A DNA stretch of 64,000 nucleotides, taken from positions 136,730,365 through 136,794,364 of the forward strand of contig JAOWCC010001634.1 in the NCBI GenBank assembly GCA_030867875.1. The letters are read 5' to 3'. The position numbers and the translations under genes were made by a program. Under the pieces are notes generated by a model. The model searched no databases, was not told the DNA's origin, and saw only the letters and a program-made list of their open reading frames with translations. Below, piece by piece: positions 10,636-18,825 of the stretch (positions are counted from its first letter, which is position 1; every line of letters starts with the position of its first letter). Source of the DNA: Actinernus sp. WN-2022 (taxonomy: Eukaryota; Cnidaria; Anthozoa; Actiniaria; Actinernidae).

Positions 10636-10702
10636 AAAAAAAAAAGAAGAGGAATGAAGAAGGTCGTTGCGTGGCCCTCTTCATTCTTCCTTTTTTTTTT
10701 TT
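10636..10702. promoter_or_regulatory. Conserved hairpin, copy 1
   Basis: An A-tract plus GAAGAGGAATGAAGAAGG pairs with CCCTCTTCATTCTTCC plus a T-tract; the loop contains TCGTTGCGTGG. The whole unit recurs in reverse orientation at 19474-19533 with its loop conserved. It sits directly between a stop codon and the TFIIB-like promoter, so it could act as a terminator, an insulator or a structured RNA element. Confidence 0.75.
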
Positions 10703-10734
10703 TCTATTGAACGTACGACATCTATAGTTGTATC

Positions 10735-11727
10735 ATGGACGAGCTAGTCAGATTGTTTGGTCCTGGAATTTGTAGAAGCCTGAATATTAAACCACAAGTG
10801 GAACGTATTAACACCAGTGAAACATGTTCTGATTGTCTCTGTCCCTTGGAAGTACAAGGAACGGAATTCGTATGTCCCACCTGTGGTCTTGTTTCCGAGA
10901 TTGAACCATGTGAAGAAACGAAGATCGATATTATTACTACTCGACTGTGTATAGTAGGTCCGGACGGGTTTAAGTATCAAAGTGATCTAGACCGCGCAAA
11001 ACCAAAGCAAAGCGATGATGACATAGAACTGAAACGACGAACGCTACTACAAGAACTACGAGCATACAACACTATTTACAAACAAAGTTATGATCTATCG
11101 TTCCCTATGAACGCGTTAGAAATCGTAGCCGACGCATTCACCCAAGTAATGAAAGTTTGTCTCAAGCGTAGCGATGCTAAGAAAAATATTTTAGCTGCTC
11201 TACTCTACCATGCATGCATACAATGTGGATTCGTCCGATCTAAAGGTGAGGTCGCTCGCTTCATGCAACTAAGAAACGAAGGCATCCATAATGGAGAGGT
11301 CTTCATACGTTCTCTGTGTGACGACGATAAGATTGATGTAGACTTGGATGCTGAGCGCATAGTTCCTCACATTGCGACGACTTTCCTACAACTAGATCTT
11401 GTAGGAGTACCTAGGGACGTTCAACAAATAGTCCACGAGGTCGTTACTAAGGCAATGGAAAACAATATAGGCCCCAAATCAATGCTTAAGACGAAAGTCG
11501 TTGGAGCAAGTTATGAGGTGCTACGTCGCTCCGGATCGTTTATGTCTTTTAAGGATGTCGTTAAGCGCTGTGGCATATTTGGAAATGCGGTCAAGCGTTT
11601 TGTCAAGGAGTTGTCTTCTTACCATTCCCACTTCGAACCAATCTACACTAAGTATGGGCTAACTAGCAGTAGGACTTGGCAAAGTGAAAGTGAGAGCCAT
11701 GTTCGTTCCTTTCATAGGAAACGTTGA
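10735..11727 (+). CDS. TFIIB-like transcription initiation factor of the Polinton
   Basis: 330 residues. A zinc ribbon (C31-x2-C34, C47-x2-C50) is followed by two cyclin-like lobes. Lobe 1, about residues 95-190, has the KKNILAALLYHACIQCGFVR segment typical of the first TFIIB repeat. Lobe 2, about 205-300, has VPRDVQQIVHEVVTKAMENN and the helix motif FGNAVKRFVKEL. Length and order match eukaryotic and archaeal TFIIB (about 300-345 residues). TFIIB recruits RNA polymerase to TATA/TBP; an element-encoded copy would favour the element's own promoters. A poxvirus VLTF3-like factor also starts with a zinc ribbon, but the second lobe fits TFIIB better. The start is supported by TATAGTTGTATC just upstream and an ATGG context. 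The tail overlaps nothing; the next gene converges from the right. Confidence 0.75.
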   Translation: MDELVRLFGPGICRSLNIKPQVERINTSETCSDCLCPLEVQGTEFVCPTCGLVSEIEPCEETKIDIITTRLCIVGPDGFKYQSDLDRAKPKQSDDDIELKRRTLLQELRAYNTIYKQSYDLSFPMNALEIVADAFTQVMKVCLKRSDAKKNILAALLYHACIQCGFVRSKGEVARFMQLRNEGIHNGEVFIRSLCDDDKIDVDLDAERIVPHIATTFLQLDLVGVPRDVQQIVHEVVTKAMENNIGPKSMLKTKVVGASYEVLRRSGSFMSFKDVVKRCGIFGNAVKRFVKELSSYHSHFEPIYTKYGLTSSRTWQSESESHVRSFHRKR

Positions 11728-11730
11728 TTC

Positions 11731-12342
11731 TTACATTCCAAGTTTTTCTCGCATTTCCTTTTGCACTTCTTGCTTGAGTTCGGCTCGAACCCGATCTGGA
11801 CTTTTTTCACCTATGGAAGCTTTGCGACGAATTTCAGATCTCATGATCTCATACTTATTCGCTTCGTTCAGGATGAGACTGTATTCGGAATCGGATACGT
11901 TTTCATTGCGTAAGGCCTTCGATACTAGATCTCGAATCGTATTGATTTTTGCCTTTGCCAACATAGTTGTCTTTTCATGCTTAGAAACCTTCATTCCTAA
12001 CTTCTTAGCTCCAAGGGTCGTAGATGCTGAAATTAATCCACATAGCCCACCAATAACTCCAAGTGGTAGACCAATCACTATTCCAACCCCAGTCAACGCT
12101 GCGCCCAATCCAGATCCAGATAAGATCACAGATAGGCCTCCAGTTACCACGGCGATGCCATGAACTATTCCTTGAGAACGTGCATATTTCTTGCGCACAC
12201 CTTCGTAGTGCCTTTCTTGAACTTCTATGTCCGAAAGCGTGTCTCGGATCGTTTGCAGTCTAAAGTTCTTTCCAGTGTCACTAGCAATCTGTGGATAGAT
12301 ACTTGGTGCTGATGGAAACGGTTGAATCGAGTCGCCTTCCAT
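11731..12342 (-). CDS. Polinton-conserved membrane protein
   Basis: 203 residues. Residues 58-108 form a long Gly/Val/Ile-rich hydrophobic hairpin (two membrane segments). On both sides lie charged helices, including a conserved-looking KKLGMKVSKHEKTTMLAKAK segment and a C-terminal region rich in Lys/Glu. Similar proteins occur in many cnidarian Polintons as I recall them, but no biochemical role is established. It converges on the TFIIB-like gene with only 3 bases between the stops. The upstream region, which overlaps the 3' end of the minor capsid gene, holds TGTTGAAGC and TATACGTATAACG motifs. A virion-membrane or structural role is a guess. Confidence 0.75.
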   Translation of the reverse strand: MEGDSIQPFPSAPSIYPQIASDTGKNFRLQTIRDTLSDIEVQERHYEGVRKKYARSQGIVHGIAVVTGGLSVILSGSGLGAALTGVGIVIGLPLGVIGGLCGLISASTTLGAKKLGMKVSKHEKTTMLAKAKINTIRDLVSKALRNENVSDSEYSLILNEANKYEIMRSEIRRKASIGEKSPDRVRAELKQEVQKEMREKLGM

Positions 12343-12361
12343 TGTACGTTATACGTATAGC

Positions 12362-13021
12362 TTACTCAAGCTTCAACACGTATCGTATCGGTCGACCACG
12401 GAAGTCTACCACGTTGCCTTTCTCATCACGAATTGTCAGACGAAGACTGCTTTGCATTGTCCCAAGAGCTCGAGTGGTTGTTGGTAGTAGAGAGGCGTAT
12501 GTCGATTTTGCGAATCTTCCACCACGGATCGTAATGCTAGCGAGAACTGTCGAGTGCTTTCCATCTAGAATTGAAAAGCTGGAATCTACGACATCGCAGT
12601 GTACGTATGCTGTGTGGATATCGTCGAACCTCAGATCGTGACTTCTCCTTTTGAGCGTCTTACTATCTTGCCCATAGTCATCTCCGTTAACGCCCAACAG
12701 TGTGCAAAGATTTTTACTGAACCGGATTGGTTTAATAACCCTTAGAATGAAAGCCTTACTAGGCTCGAATTTGATAATGCCAGCATCAATTGCGGGTTTT
12801 AAATCTTGTTGAATGCTCATTATATCATGGTGCCCTTTAACGATAGCGTGTGGAAACATAACGCCATCTTCTATAGCCCAATGGAACGAAGCCTTCTTTG
12901 CTAGATTCCACCAACTGTTCTCGAAAGTGATCTCGAGTAGTGAAACGTTCTGTATAAGAATAGGGTTGTCGAAGTAGACAGTATGGTCGGCCAATGTTGT
13001 GGTGATATATAAGAGAACCAT
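12362..13021 (-). CDS. Minor capsid (penton-like) protein of the Polinton
   Basis: 219 residues. The C-terminal segment SLRLTIRDEKGNVVDFRG matches the hallmark LTIR..D..G...DFRG end of the Polinton minor capsid family, a single jelly roll that forms vertex pentons. The N-terminus MVLLYITTTLADHTVYF and the middle LCTLLGVNG also fit that family. A longer frame is open up to 13270, but its first 83 codons run antisense through the next gene and its promoter. The start at 13021 has an element-type promoter 7 bases upstream, so I chose it. It is divergent from the gene at 13068 and shares the palindromic promoter 13028-13065. Confidence 0.8.
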   Translation of the reverse strand: MVLLYITTTLADHTVYFDNPILIQNVSLLEITFENSWWNLAKKASFHWAIEDGVMFPHAIVKGHHDIMSIQQDLKPAIDAGIIKFEPSKAFILRVIKPIRFSKNLCTLLGVNGDDYGQDSKTLKRRSHDLRFDDIHTAYVHCDVVDSSFSILDGKHSTVLASITIRGGRFAKSTYASLLPTTTRALGTMQSSLRLTIRDEKGNVVDFRGRPIRYVLKLE

Positions 13022-13027
13022 CTTATA

Positions 13028-13065
13028 TGTTGAAGGTATAACTATATATACGTATAGCTTCAACA
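13028..13065. promoter_or_regulatory. Palindromic bidirectional promoter
   Basis: 38 bp with TGTTGAAG at one edge and CTTCAACA at the other, enclosing TATAACTATATATACGTATA. It occupies nearly the whole gap between two divergent start codons (13021 and 13068). The layout repeats at 15842-15881. Confidence 0.65.
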
Positions 13066-13067
13066 CG

Positions 13068-14753
13068 ATGCCTCTCGTTGTACCAGACAAAGATGATTGG
13101 TACGATGGTCTATCTGCCAAGGACAAGGTAGAGATTGCCAAGGGTGGACCAAGGCTTTCGAAATCTGAGCAGACAGCACTCCTTGCCGATGAAAACGAAA
13201 AGGTCGCAACCTTGAATGCCAATCTGTTGGTGAAGTTCAAGAAAAGATATCCACATGCAGATCTTCGCAAGTTCTATGCCTCTACGGAAGTGAACGGTCC
13301 AGGCAAATATTCGACGAGTATTTGGTTTCGAGATGGAGATTCTAGCTATGTCGTTTACGGCAATGACGTCTCGAAGTTACCTACTACGATTCAAAAGCGC
13401 ATCGATAATGCGTTGTGGGATGTGCATAAAGGTTTCCCATCTACGTTGACCCTAGATAGGAGTGCGAAATATCCTATTACAGCAGTTCCTTCTACTGGAC
13501 CGGCACAAGATATTGATCTCACTAATCTATGGATATATGCCACCCCAAAGAATAAGTTCAAAGCAGGCGTTCGAAACATATTCAAGGAGACCGTCGTAAA
13601 GCATATGACAGCAAATGAGTCCTACCATTGGTTACATGGTCCGGATTTCAAATATTGGCCTCAACAATTGAATTTCGCAACGTGGTGTGCGACTTCTGGA
13701 TGTGGAGTGTCATTGTTTGATCCTATTTTCAAAACGTATCCACCAGTCGTTCAGGGGTTCTTACGATTCCATGTTTATTTCACGATACGAAGAATTCTAC
13801 GTGAACTTGGTGGTACTCATGGAGTTCCTTTACCTGGTAACTCTCATTTCAAGCAAATGGATAACCTCTATAACAAAGCAGCTCTTGAGAAATTGTGCAT
13901 TGAATTTGGTATATCTCGAACACCAGATTTCCCACCGGACTTCCGATGGCACGGAGGTAGGAATAATGGATTAGGAGATGTATTCCTGTTATACCAGGGA
14001 TCAACTGGCTACGTAAACGGATATGTAACTGCCCATGGTCGAAGTTACGACAAAATAACCACATGGCCCGCGGACTCTACTTTATTTAAAGACCAAGGAG
14101 GTAAGGAGGACACTCTGATAGCTTTCATTAGGAACGATGAACACGAAGGGAAACAATACAATTGGTTTACACCACCAATCGGAAAGGGTTTGACAGATGC
14201 TGGATTGGGTAGGTTGAATAGATCTGTCGAGGCTTTTGGACATTGCGTACTTGGTGCACAAGCCGACTTGAACGAATCCATCATAGGTAGCCATAACGTC
14301 AAAGAAAAGTTTAAGAGCTTAGTCGAAGCTGCTATTCTCGAAAACGATTTAGTGGCGAGCTACAAAAACTATCTTACTGCTATAACGGCAACACATAAGA
14401 GGCTCGATCTAGCGATAGCTATAGGCGTACGATTATTGCCAAGCGATCTAGAGTACTCTCTTAGTGAGAAAGATGGTTATAAGAATCCAATCCCGAAAGC
14501 TACGAAAGATATGGTGCTAGGCACTAACGACATCAATGTAGAAGGCAAAGGACACTCACCTCTTCTTATGGAAGGATCATCAGATAAGAAATCGTTGCCG
14601 CATCTCGAGACGCACAAGAAACAAGTTCCTGTACTAAAGGCTGTCACGCACAAGAAACAAGATCCCGTACAAAAGGCTGCCCCACAACATGAGATTAATC
14701 TCGCAGTGACATCCATTGCCGCAGCTGGAATTGCATGGATGTTGTTTCGTTAA
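13068..14753 (+). CDS. Large Polinton-conserved protein, probable virion component
   Basis: 561 residues. It contains the segment QLNFATWCATSGCGVS (about residues 201-216), RFHVYFTIRRIL, a glycine-rich RNNGLGDVFL region, GLTDAGLGRLNRSVEAFGHC and a RLDLAIAIGVRLLPS segment. I recognise this set from large conserved proteins of cnidarian Polintons. The C-terminus is a single hydrophobic stretch (VTSIAAAGIAWMLF), so it may be tail-anchored, preceded by two Lys/Gln-rich repeats. Its function is unknown; a capsid-associated or internal membrane protein is plausible. A start codon at 12999 is open but lies inside the opposite gene, so 13068 is used. It converges on the 364-residue gene, and the two 3' ends overlap by 4 bases. 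Confidence 0.8.
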   Translation: MPLVVPDKDDWYDGLSAKDKVEIAKGGPRLSKSEQTALLADENEKVATLNANLLVKFKKRYPHADLRKFYASTEVNGPGKYSTSIWFRDGDSSYVVYGNDVSKLPTTIQKRIDNALWDVHKGFPSTLTLDRSAKYPITAVPSTGPAQDIDLTNLWIYATPKNKFKAGVRNIFKETVVKHMTANESYHWLHGPDFKYWPQQLNFATWCATSGCGVSLFDPIFKTYPPVVQGFLRFHVYFTIRRILRELGGTHGVPLPGNSHFKQMDNLYNKAALEKLCIEFGISRTPDFPPDFRWHGGRNNGLGDVFLLYQGSTGYVNGYVTAHGRSYDKITTWPADSTLFKDQGGKEDTLIAFIRNDEHEGKQYNWFTPPIGKGLTDAGLGRLNRSVEAFGHCVLGAQADLNESIIGSHNVKEKFKSLVEAAILENDLVASYKNYLTAITATHKRLDLAIAIGVRLLPSDLEYSLSEKDGYKNPIPKATKDMVLGTNDINVEGKGHSPLLMEGSSDKKSLPHLETHKKQVPVLKAVTHKKQDPVQKAAPQHEINLAVTSIAAAGIAWMLFR

Positions 14754-15844
14754 CGTCGTTTGTATTGCTCTATCGTGATCACCACTATTGCTACGATGAA
14801 TAACCAAACGTTCTGTGCTAGTACTCCCAGAGCTTTACCAGCCATAGTAAATATGAAACTCGCAATCGATCCAATCATTCCAGGTAGGATCTGTCCAAGT
14901 TTCTTTCCCATTTCTTTCAACAACCCCCCAGTCGTTTCCAAACCCTTCTTTACTGCATCTGCTGCTTTATCAATACCAGTCTTTATTGGTTTCGGTAAGG
15001 ATCTCGACAACAGGGAAACTATCGTACTAACGATGGCGCCAATAGAAGTTACCACTGCAAGAACGGTCATTCCATGCTTTCTAAAAATGTATTTGATCCT
15101 TTCACGTAGTGACATACGTTCTAGTATGGCTTCTTCTTGACGTTCGAGTAATTCTATTTCGTTATGGATGCGTACTTTCTCTTCCTTAGCCGCTTCCTTC
15201 TGGTCCTCAGTTGACGTTGAGCTTAGAAGTATGCTATCTTCTACTTTGAGATGTTCGGCGGCCTTTTCTTGACCTTGGAGGACTTGTTCTTCTCTTTCTG
15301 CATCCGTAGGGCCTAGGGCAAATTTGAGATCCTTACCCATACTTTGGTATCTTTCACCCTTCACTGTGGTCAAAGGTATGGGCTTCTCTTTACTTCCAAG
15401 TACGTGAAGATAGATTCTACCCAGTTCCTTATTGGCCTCCCATTTTCCAGTTATCTCAAGGAATCCTCCACGAATCCCTACATCCGCATAGTGTTTCCAT
15501 ACAGTATCAAATAGCATTCGTTTCAGTTCATCCGATGTGCCTGCTTTGAAGACTACGTGGCGATCGCTAAATTTCGGATGTTTGATTCTATCCTCATCCT
15601 CCGCAATGAGTTCGTCGAAGTAATCGTTATCTTCTTTGGAAAACGAGGTTTCCCGATTCTTTGGTCGAGCACCTTCCTTGGAGAAGTCGCGTCTAGTTTT
15701 CAGGTTGAGTGATTCACTAGGATCCACATTCGTAGAATCTGACGCCAATTTCCGTGCTTCTTCATTGACAGTATCATCGTTGTCGTAGTCTCTTCCTCTT
15801 TCAGCTTCATCAGTTCTTTCATCATACCTACCCTCAGAGGCCAT
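14750..15844 (-). CDS. Polinton-conserved coiled-coil membrane protein
   Basis: 364 residues. The acidic, low-complexity N-terminal third is followed by a compact domain (about 90-180), a Glu/Lys-rich coiled coil (about 185-245) and the motif LRERIKYIFRKHGMTVLAV. Then come two or three membrane segments (about 250-275, 315-335, 342-358) and a basic end, QYKRR. Proteins with this LRER...F.KHG...TVLAV block and a GLLKEMGKKLG helix are common in Polintons. A capsid-membrane or entry role has been proposed for such proteins but is not shown here. An ATG at 15904 is open, but the one at 15844 has an ATGG context and directly follows the shared palindromic promoter. Confidence 0.8.
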   Translation of the reverse strand: MASEGRYDERTDEAERGRDYDNDDTVNEEARKLASDSTNVDPSESLNLKTRRDFSKEGARPKNRETSFSKEDNDYFDELIAEDEDRIKHPKFSDRHVVFKAGTSDELKRMLFDTVWKHYADVGIRGGFLEITGKWEANKELGRIYLHVLGSKEKPIPLTTVKGERYQSMGKDLKFALGPTDAEREEQVLQGQEKAAEHLKVEDSILLSSTSTEDQKEAAKEEKVRIHNEIELLERQEEAILERMSLRERIKYIFRKHGMTVLAVVTSIGAIVSTIVSLLSRSLPKPIKTGIDKAADAVKKGLETTGGLLKEMGKKLGQILPGMIGSIASFIFTMAGKALGVLAQNVWLFIVAIVVITIEQYKRR

Positions 15845-15881
15845 GTTAAACATATCTACATATGTAGTTATATTCAACATG
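15842..15881. promoter_or_regulatory. 40-bp palindrome carrying both start codons
   Basis: Begins CATGTTAAACATATCTACAT and ends with the approximate reverse complement, so each edge is the ATG of one of the divergent genes (364-residue protein and major capsid). The core is TACATATGTA with TATAACTA-like flanks, matching the TGTTGAA/TATAACTA motif pair seen at 13028-13065. Confidence 0.65.
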
Positions 15882-17114
15882 ATCTCATCAAAGTTGGATC
15901 CCACACAAGTACGAAGAGAGCCTCACGCACTCAAGGCTCCGCGAGACTTGTATAGGAAGACTTTCACTCGATCGTCTGCCAATCCAGGTGAGACTCTATA
16001 TGTAGAAGTCCCAAAGCTAGCAGAAGATGTAGTACTAGTACCTGGCAGCTTAGCGCTATTGGGCGACATCGTACTATCTGGTGGACATGCGAATAACAGA
16101 GTCGTTTCGAACGTTGGACGCTGCTTGGTCATGCGTAGAATCTGTAGGATGGGAGCTGAAACAGTAGAAGACCTTGTCAGGCCAGACCTCCTACAAACAT
16201 ACTCCGATGTATACCTATCTACGCAGGAGAGAGAGTCTAGAATACAACAAGGCATTCAATCAGAGAACTTGAATAAGCTACGATCGAAAGCTGGTGACGC
16301 AAGTACTTCATCTGCTGCAGACAACGCGCTCCTAACTGCATGTGGTTCCAAGTATAGGATTCCATTAGATGTTGACATTCTGACACAACATGGAGTTCTA
16401 TATCCACATGCCTTAGAAAGTACCATTACATTCGAGTTAACTCTAGCGTCTGCCAACGAGGTAGTAATTGGATCGGATGCTACGAAGATAGGTACGTACC
16501 AACTTACCAACATCCAACTAGAATACGAAGCAATCAGGAACGAAACGCTGGCTAGTAATGCACTTCACAAATATGAAATAGGTACTGCATTCCTATACAA
16601 CTACGCTGTTCACTTCAAAACAGTAGATATCGCTAAAACGTCCGATACTTTGATATCTCAAAACGTTAATGTTCCACGACGATCCTTTGCTGGACTGCTT
16701 CTACTATTCATAGATCCACCTACCATTGGCACGCGAGATAGTGAAGCATTCTCGAATCCAGATATCTTAAAGGTAGAAGTAGATGTCAATGGGATTCCCA
16801 ACAGACTCTTTCCAAGCGGCATGCTTCCCCTAGATTTCTGGGAGGCTGCAAGAAGCTGGTTTGGCACACCCAATACTTCTATGACTCCAAAGAAGTTCTT
16901 TGAAAATAGATTCTCTATTCTAATCGATTGTCGCACAGCAAAAGATTCCACCGTTCATGGTGATGGCTTGGCACAAACCGGTAGTGGAAAGGACATCGAC
17001 ATTCGCATACATAGAACTGCAAAGGGAAGTGGAAATGTGAAAATGCACATCTATGTCCTTGCGGATGCTCAGGTCACGATATTGAACAGATCTCTGCAAA
17101 GTATATTATACTGA
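15879..17114 (+). CDS. Major capsid protein (double jelly roll) of the Polinton
   Basis: 411 residues from the chosen start. Features typical of the Polinton major capsid family are a VGRCLVMRRI strand followed by GAETVED, a YRIPLDVDIL segment with YPHALESTITFELTL, and NIQLEYEAI. A C-terminal half rich in beta structure ends VKMHIYVLADAQVTILNRSL. The family builds icosahedral capsids from trimers of double jelly rolls. The length is at the short end of the family. An ATG at 15843 lies in the opposite gene's start codon, so 15879 is preferred. The stop TGA (17112-17114) overlaps the ATG of the packaging ATPase by one base. Confidence 0.85.
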   Translation: MISSKLDPTQVRREPHALKAPRDLYRKTFTRSSANPGETLYVEVPKLAEDVVLVPGSLALLGDIVLSGGHANNRVVSNVGRCLVMRRICRMGAETVEDLVRPDLLQTYSDVYLSTQERESRIQQGIQSENLNKLRSKAGDASTSSAADNALLTACGSKYRIPLDVDILTQHGVLYPHALESTITFELTLASANEVVIGSDATKIGTYQLTNIQLEYEAIRNETLASNALHKYEIGTAFLYNYAVHFKTVDIAKTSDTLISQNVNVPRRSFAGLLLLFIDPPTIGTRDSEAFSNPDILKVEVDVNGIPNRLFPSGMLPLDFWEAARSWFGTPNTSMTPKKFFENRFSILIDCRTAKDSTVHGDGLAQTGSGKDIDIRIHRTAKGSGNVKMHIYVLADAQVTILNRSLQSILY

Positions 17115-17737
17115 TGGATTCTCTCGTAGAGCACGTGCCGTTCAACGCACTCATAGTCGGTCCGACGAATTGTGGGAAGACTGCGTTTCTCATAGAACAA
17201 CTTCGTGGATCATTTCGTGGTAAGTTCGATTACATAGTACTGATTTGTCCTACGTATGCCCACAACAAAACTTATCGTGGATTTGCAAATCGAGATCCTC
17301 GTTTCTTCGTCATGTCACCACCGCAGGATGCCATCGATGCTACTTTGAGTATTTGCACAACATTTTGGTCAGGTACCAATACTCTATTGATTCTCGATGA
17401 TTGCGCCGCATCGAAGGACGTCAAGAAACGAACTGACAAGCTAGTGGACTTAGCCTTTTCTGCACGACATATAGGGATTTCCGTTTGGGTGCTGTCCCAA
17501 CAACTAACGAGCATATGTAAACCCTTCCGTGAGAACGTAGCTATCGTAGTAGCATTCCATACAGCATCGGCCGTAGATGGTAAAAGGATATTTGAGGATT
17601 ATGGAGGCTCGCAAGAATGTAAAGAGTTACGAATGATACTTGGATCCCATAAGTTCGCTCGCATGTGCTTCTGTCTCCGCCATCCTTTCGAGGTAGTGTT
17701 AGAGCTCCCAGCACCTACAACATATTATCATGGATAA
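17114..17737 (+). CDS. FtsK/HerA-type genome-packaging ATPase (A32-like)
   Basis: 207 residues. Walker A GPTNCGKT at residues 16-23, Walker B LLILDDCA at 91-98, and the downstream SARHIGISVWVLSQQLTSI helix-strand with its conserved Gln, as in poxvirus A32-like and adenovirus-like packaging ATPases. It would pump DNA into the capsid. The start codon overlaps the major capsid stop (TGATG), and its own 3' end overlaps the next gene by 8 bases, so all these genes are probably expressed from one transcript. Confidence 0.92.
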   Translation: MDSLVEHVPFNALIVGPTNCGKTAFLIEQLRGSFRGKFDYIVLICPTYAHNKTYRGFANRDPRFFVMSPPQDAIDATLSICTTFWSGTNTLLILDDCAASKDVKKRTDKLVDLAFSARHIGISVWVLSQQLTSICKPFRENVAIVVAFHTASAVDGKRIFEDYGGSQECKELRMILGSHKFARMCFCLRHPFEVVLELPAPTTYYHG

Positions 17738-18269
17738 AGAAGTACTCGAGATATTCGGTGAGGATGTAACAGGCCCACCACCAACCAACCTAGACGTTAC
17801 GTCGGACAATCGCGAATCACTTTCGATCTTAGCCGCAACAGGCGTAACGAAAGAATACTTAGGTAAGAACTTTTCTCTAGGAGACATCTCTAGACTTCCT
17901 GAGAAAGAAATAGACAAGTTGTATAGGAGGTATCAGGCCGTCCTAGCTCAGCAAGTAACGAAAGGCTTAGTCGACGGCGTGACGCGTCTAGCTACCCGCC
18001 TAGTTGCCTACCTAGTACCAATAGATTCTCAAGAAGCCCTAATCAAGGACCTACAAGAAGACCCTCTAGTCCGCAACGAAATCAGTGCTGCGACTGGCCT
18101 ACTATCGCTCAAAGCAGGTCGCCTTGTAGCTCTAGCTAGCGTCCTATTCCACATATCTGGTCACGTAGTCATTCCTGGAACAACTGTTGAACCTCCACAT
18201 ATACCTACTATATTGAATCAAGATGGAGGATCAGATAACTGCGAATCCTCCAACGACTGTACCAACTAA
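17730..18269 (+). CDS. Small Polinton-conserved protein
   Basis: 179 residues. Residues 45-140 are mainly helical, with LPEKEIDKLYRRYQAVLAQQ, the motif VPIDSQEALIKDLQEDPLVR and TGLLSLKAGRLVALASVLF. The P-I-D...DL..D..V/I motif occurs in small proteins next to the packaging ATPase in other Polintons. The moderately hydrophobic helix near 125-145 may touch a membrane. Its start overlaps the ATPase gene by 8 bases and its end overlaps the next gene by 47 bases in another frame. Function unknown. Confidence 0.75.
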   Translation: MDKEVLEIFGEDVTGPPPTNLDVTSDNRESLSILAATGVTKEYLGKNFSLGDISRLPEKEIDKLYRRYQAVLAQQVTKGLVDGVTRLATRLVAYLVPIDSQEALIKDLQEDPLVRNEISAATGLLSLKAGRLVALASVLFHISGHVVIPGTTVEPPHIPTILNQDGGSDNCESSNDCTN

Positions 18270-18561
18270 GGTAAAAAACCCAAAGCGCGTCGCAGCCGGA
18301 AAGGCACTAGCATTAAGCAACAAGCTCGCTAGAGAATCTCAGAAGAGAGAGTTGACGCGCGAAAGCGAATCATGCAAAGAAGTCGACGTAGAGAAAGGTC
18401 GGATCGAAAACCTGACTATCCTCGCAGTCATCGGTACTGGCGCTACATTGTTTGGCACGTACTTTGCGTACAAGAAGTATGTAGATGGTAATAAGCGTGT
18501 TGCCACCGTTAGAACACAACCTGCAGCTCCGGCAAAGCCAACGGCACTAGACATGGAGTAA
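18223..18561 (+). CDS. Small single-pass membrane protein of the Polinton
   Basis: 112 residues. A basic N-terminal half has NPKRVAAGKALALSNKLARE, a segment seen in small Polinton proteins. One membrane helix follows at about residues 64-83 (LTILAVIGTGATLFGTYFAY), then a short basic, Pro/Ala-rich tail. It begins inside the 3' end of the previous gene. A virion-membrane or DNA-condensing role is possible given the charge, but unproved. Confidence 0.7.
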   Translation: MEDQITANPPTTVPTKVKNPKRVAAGKALALSNKLARESQKRELTRESESCKEVDVEKGRIENLTILAVIGTGATLFGTYFAYKKYVDGNKRVATVRTQPAAPAKPTALDME

Positions 18562-18598
18562 CACTTAAAGACTCGAGACCATAGTAGTATATATCTAG

Positions 18599-18805
18599 AT
18601 GGAGAAGGAATTGACGAAGACGGCAACCGATGCAGTCAAAATCGTTGGACTCGCTGCTGGTATTGGGTGGATCGTAAAAAAGACTACCAAGGAATCTATG
18701 CTTAGCGATCCTTCTTCTTCCATAGTGAATTACGCAAAGTGGACTGCCGTGATAGTTGGTAGCTTATACGCAAAGGAATATCTTGAGAAACAACTTGAGA
18801 AATAA
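18599..18805 (+). CDS. 68-residue membrane protein of the Polinton
   Basis: Two weakly hydrophobic helices (about residues 14-26 and 45-60) frame a SDPSSSIVNYAKW segment that is shared with small Polinton proteins at the same place in the order. An AGTAGTATATATCTAG stretch just upstream and an ATGG context support the start. Function unknown. Confidence 0.65.
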   Translation: MEKELTKTATDAVKIVGLAAGIGWIVKKTTKESMLSDPSSSIVNYAKWTAVIVGSLYAKEYLEKQLEK

Positions 18806-18825
18806 AAAGAAAAGACCAAACAATA

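Noticed and set aside
12999..13067. Upstream start for the 561-residue Polinton protein
   Set aside because: It lies antisense inside the minor capsid gene and the palindromic promoter; the ATG at 13068 fits both the promoter and the family.
13022..13270. N-terminal extension of the minor capsid gene
   Set aside because: The extra 83 codons are antisense to the next gene and have no family similarity.
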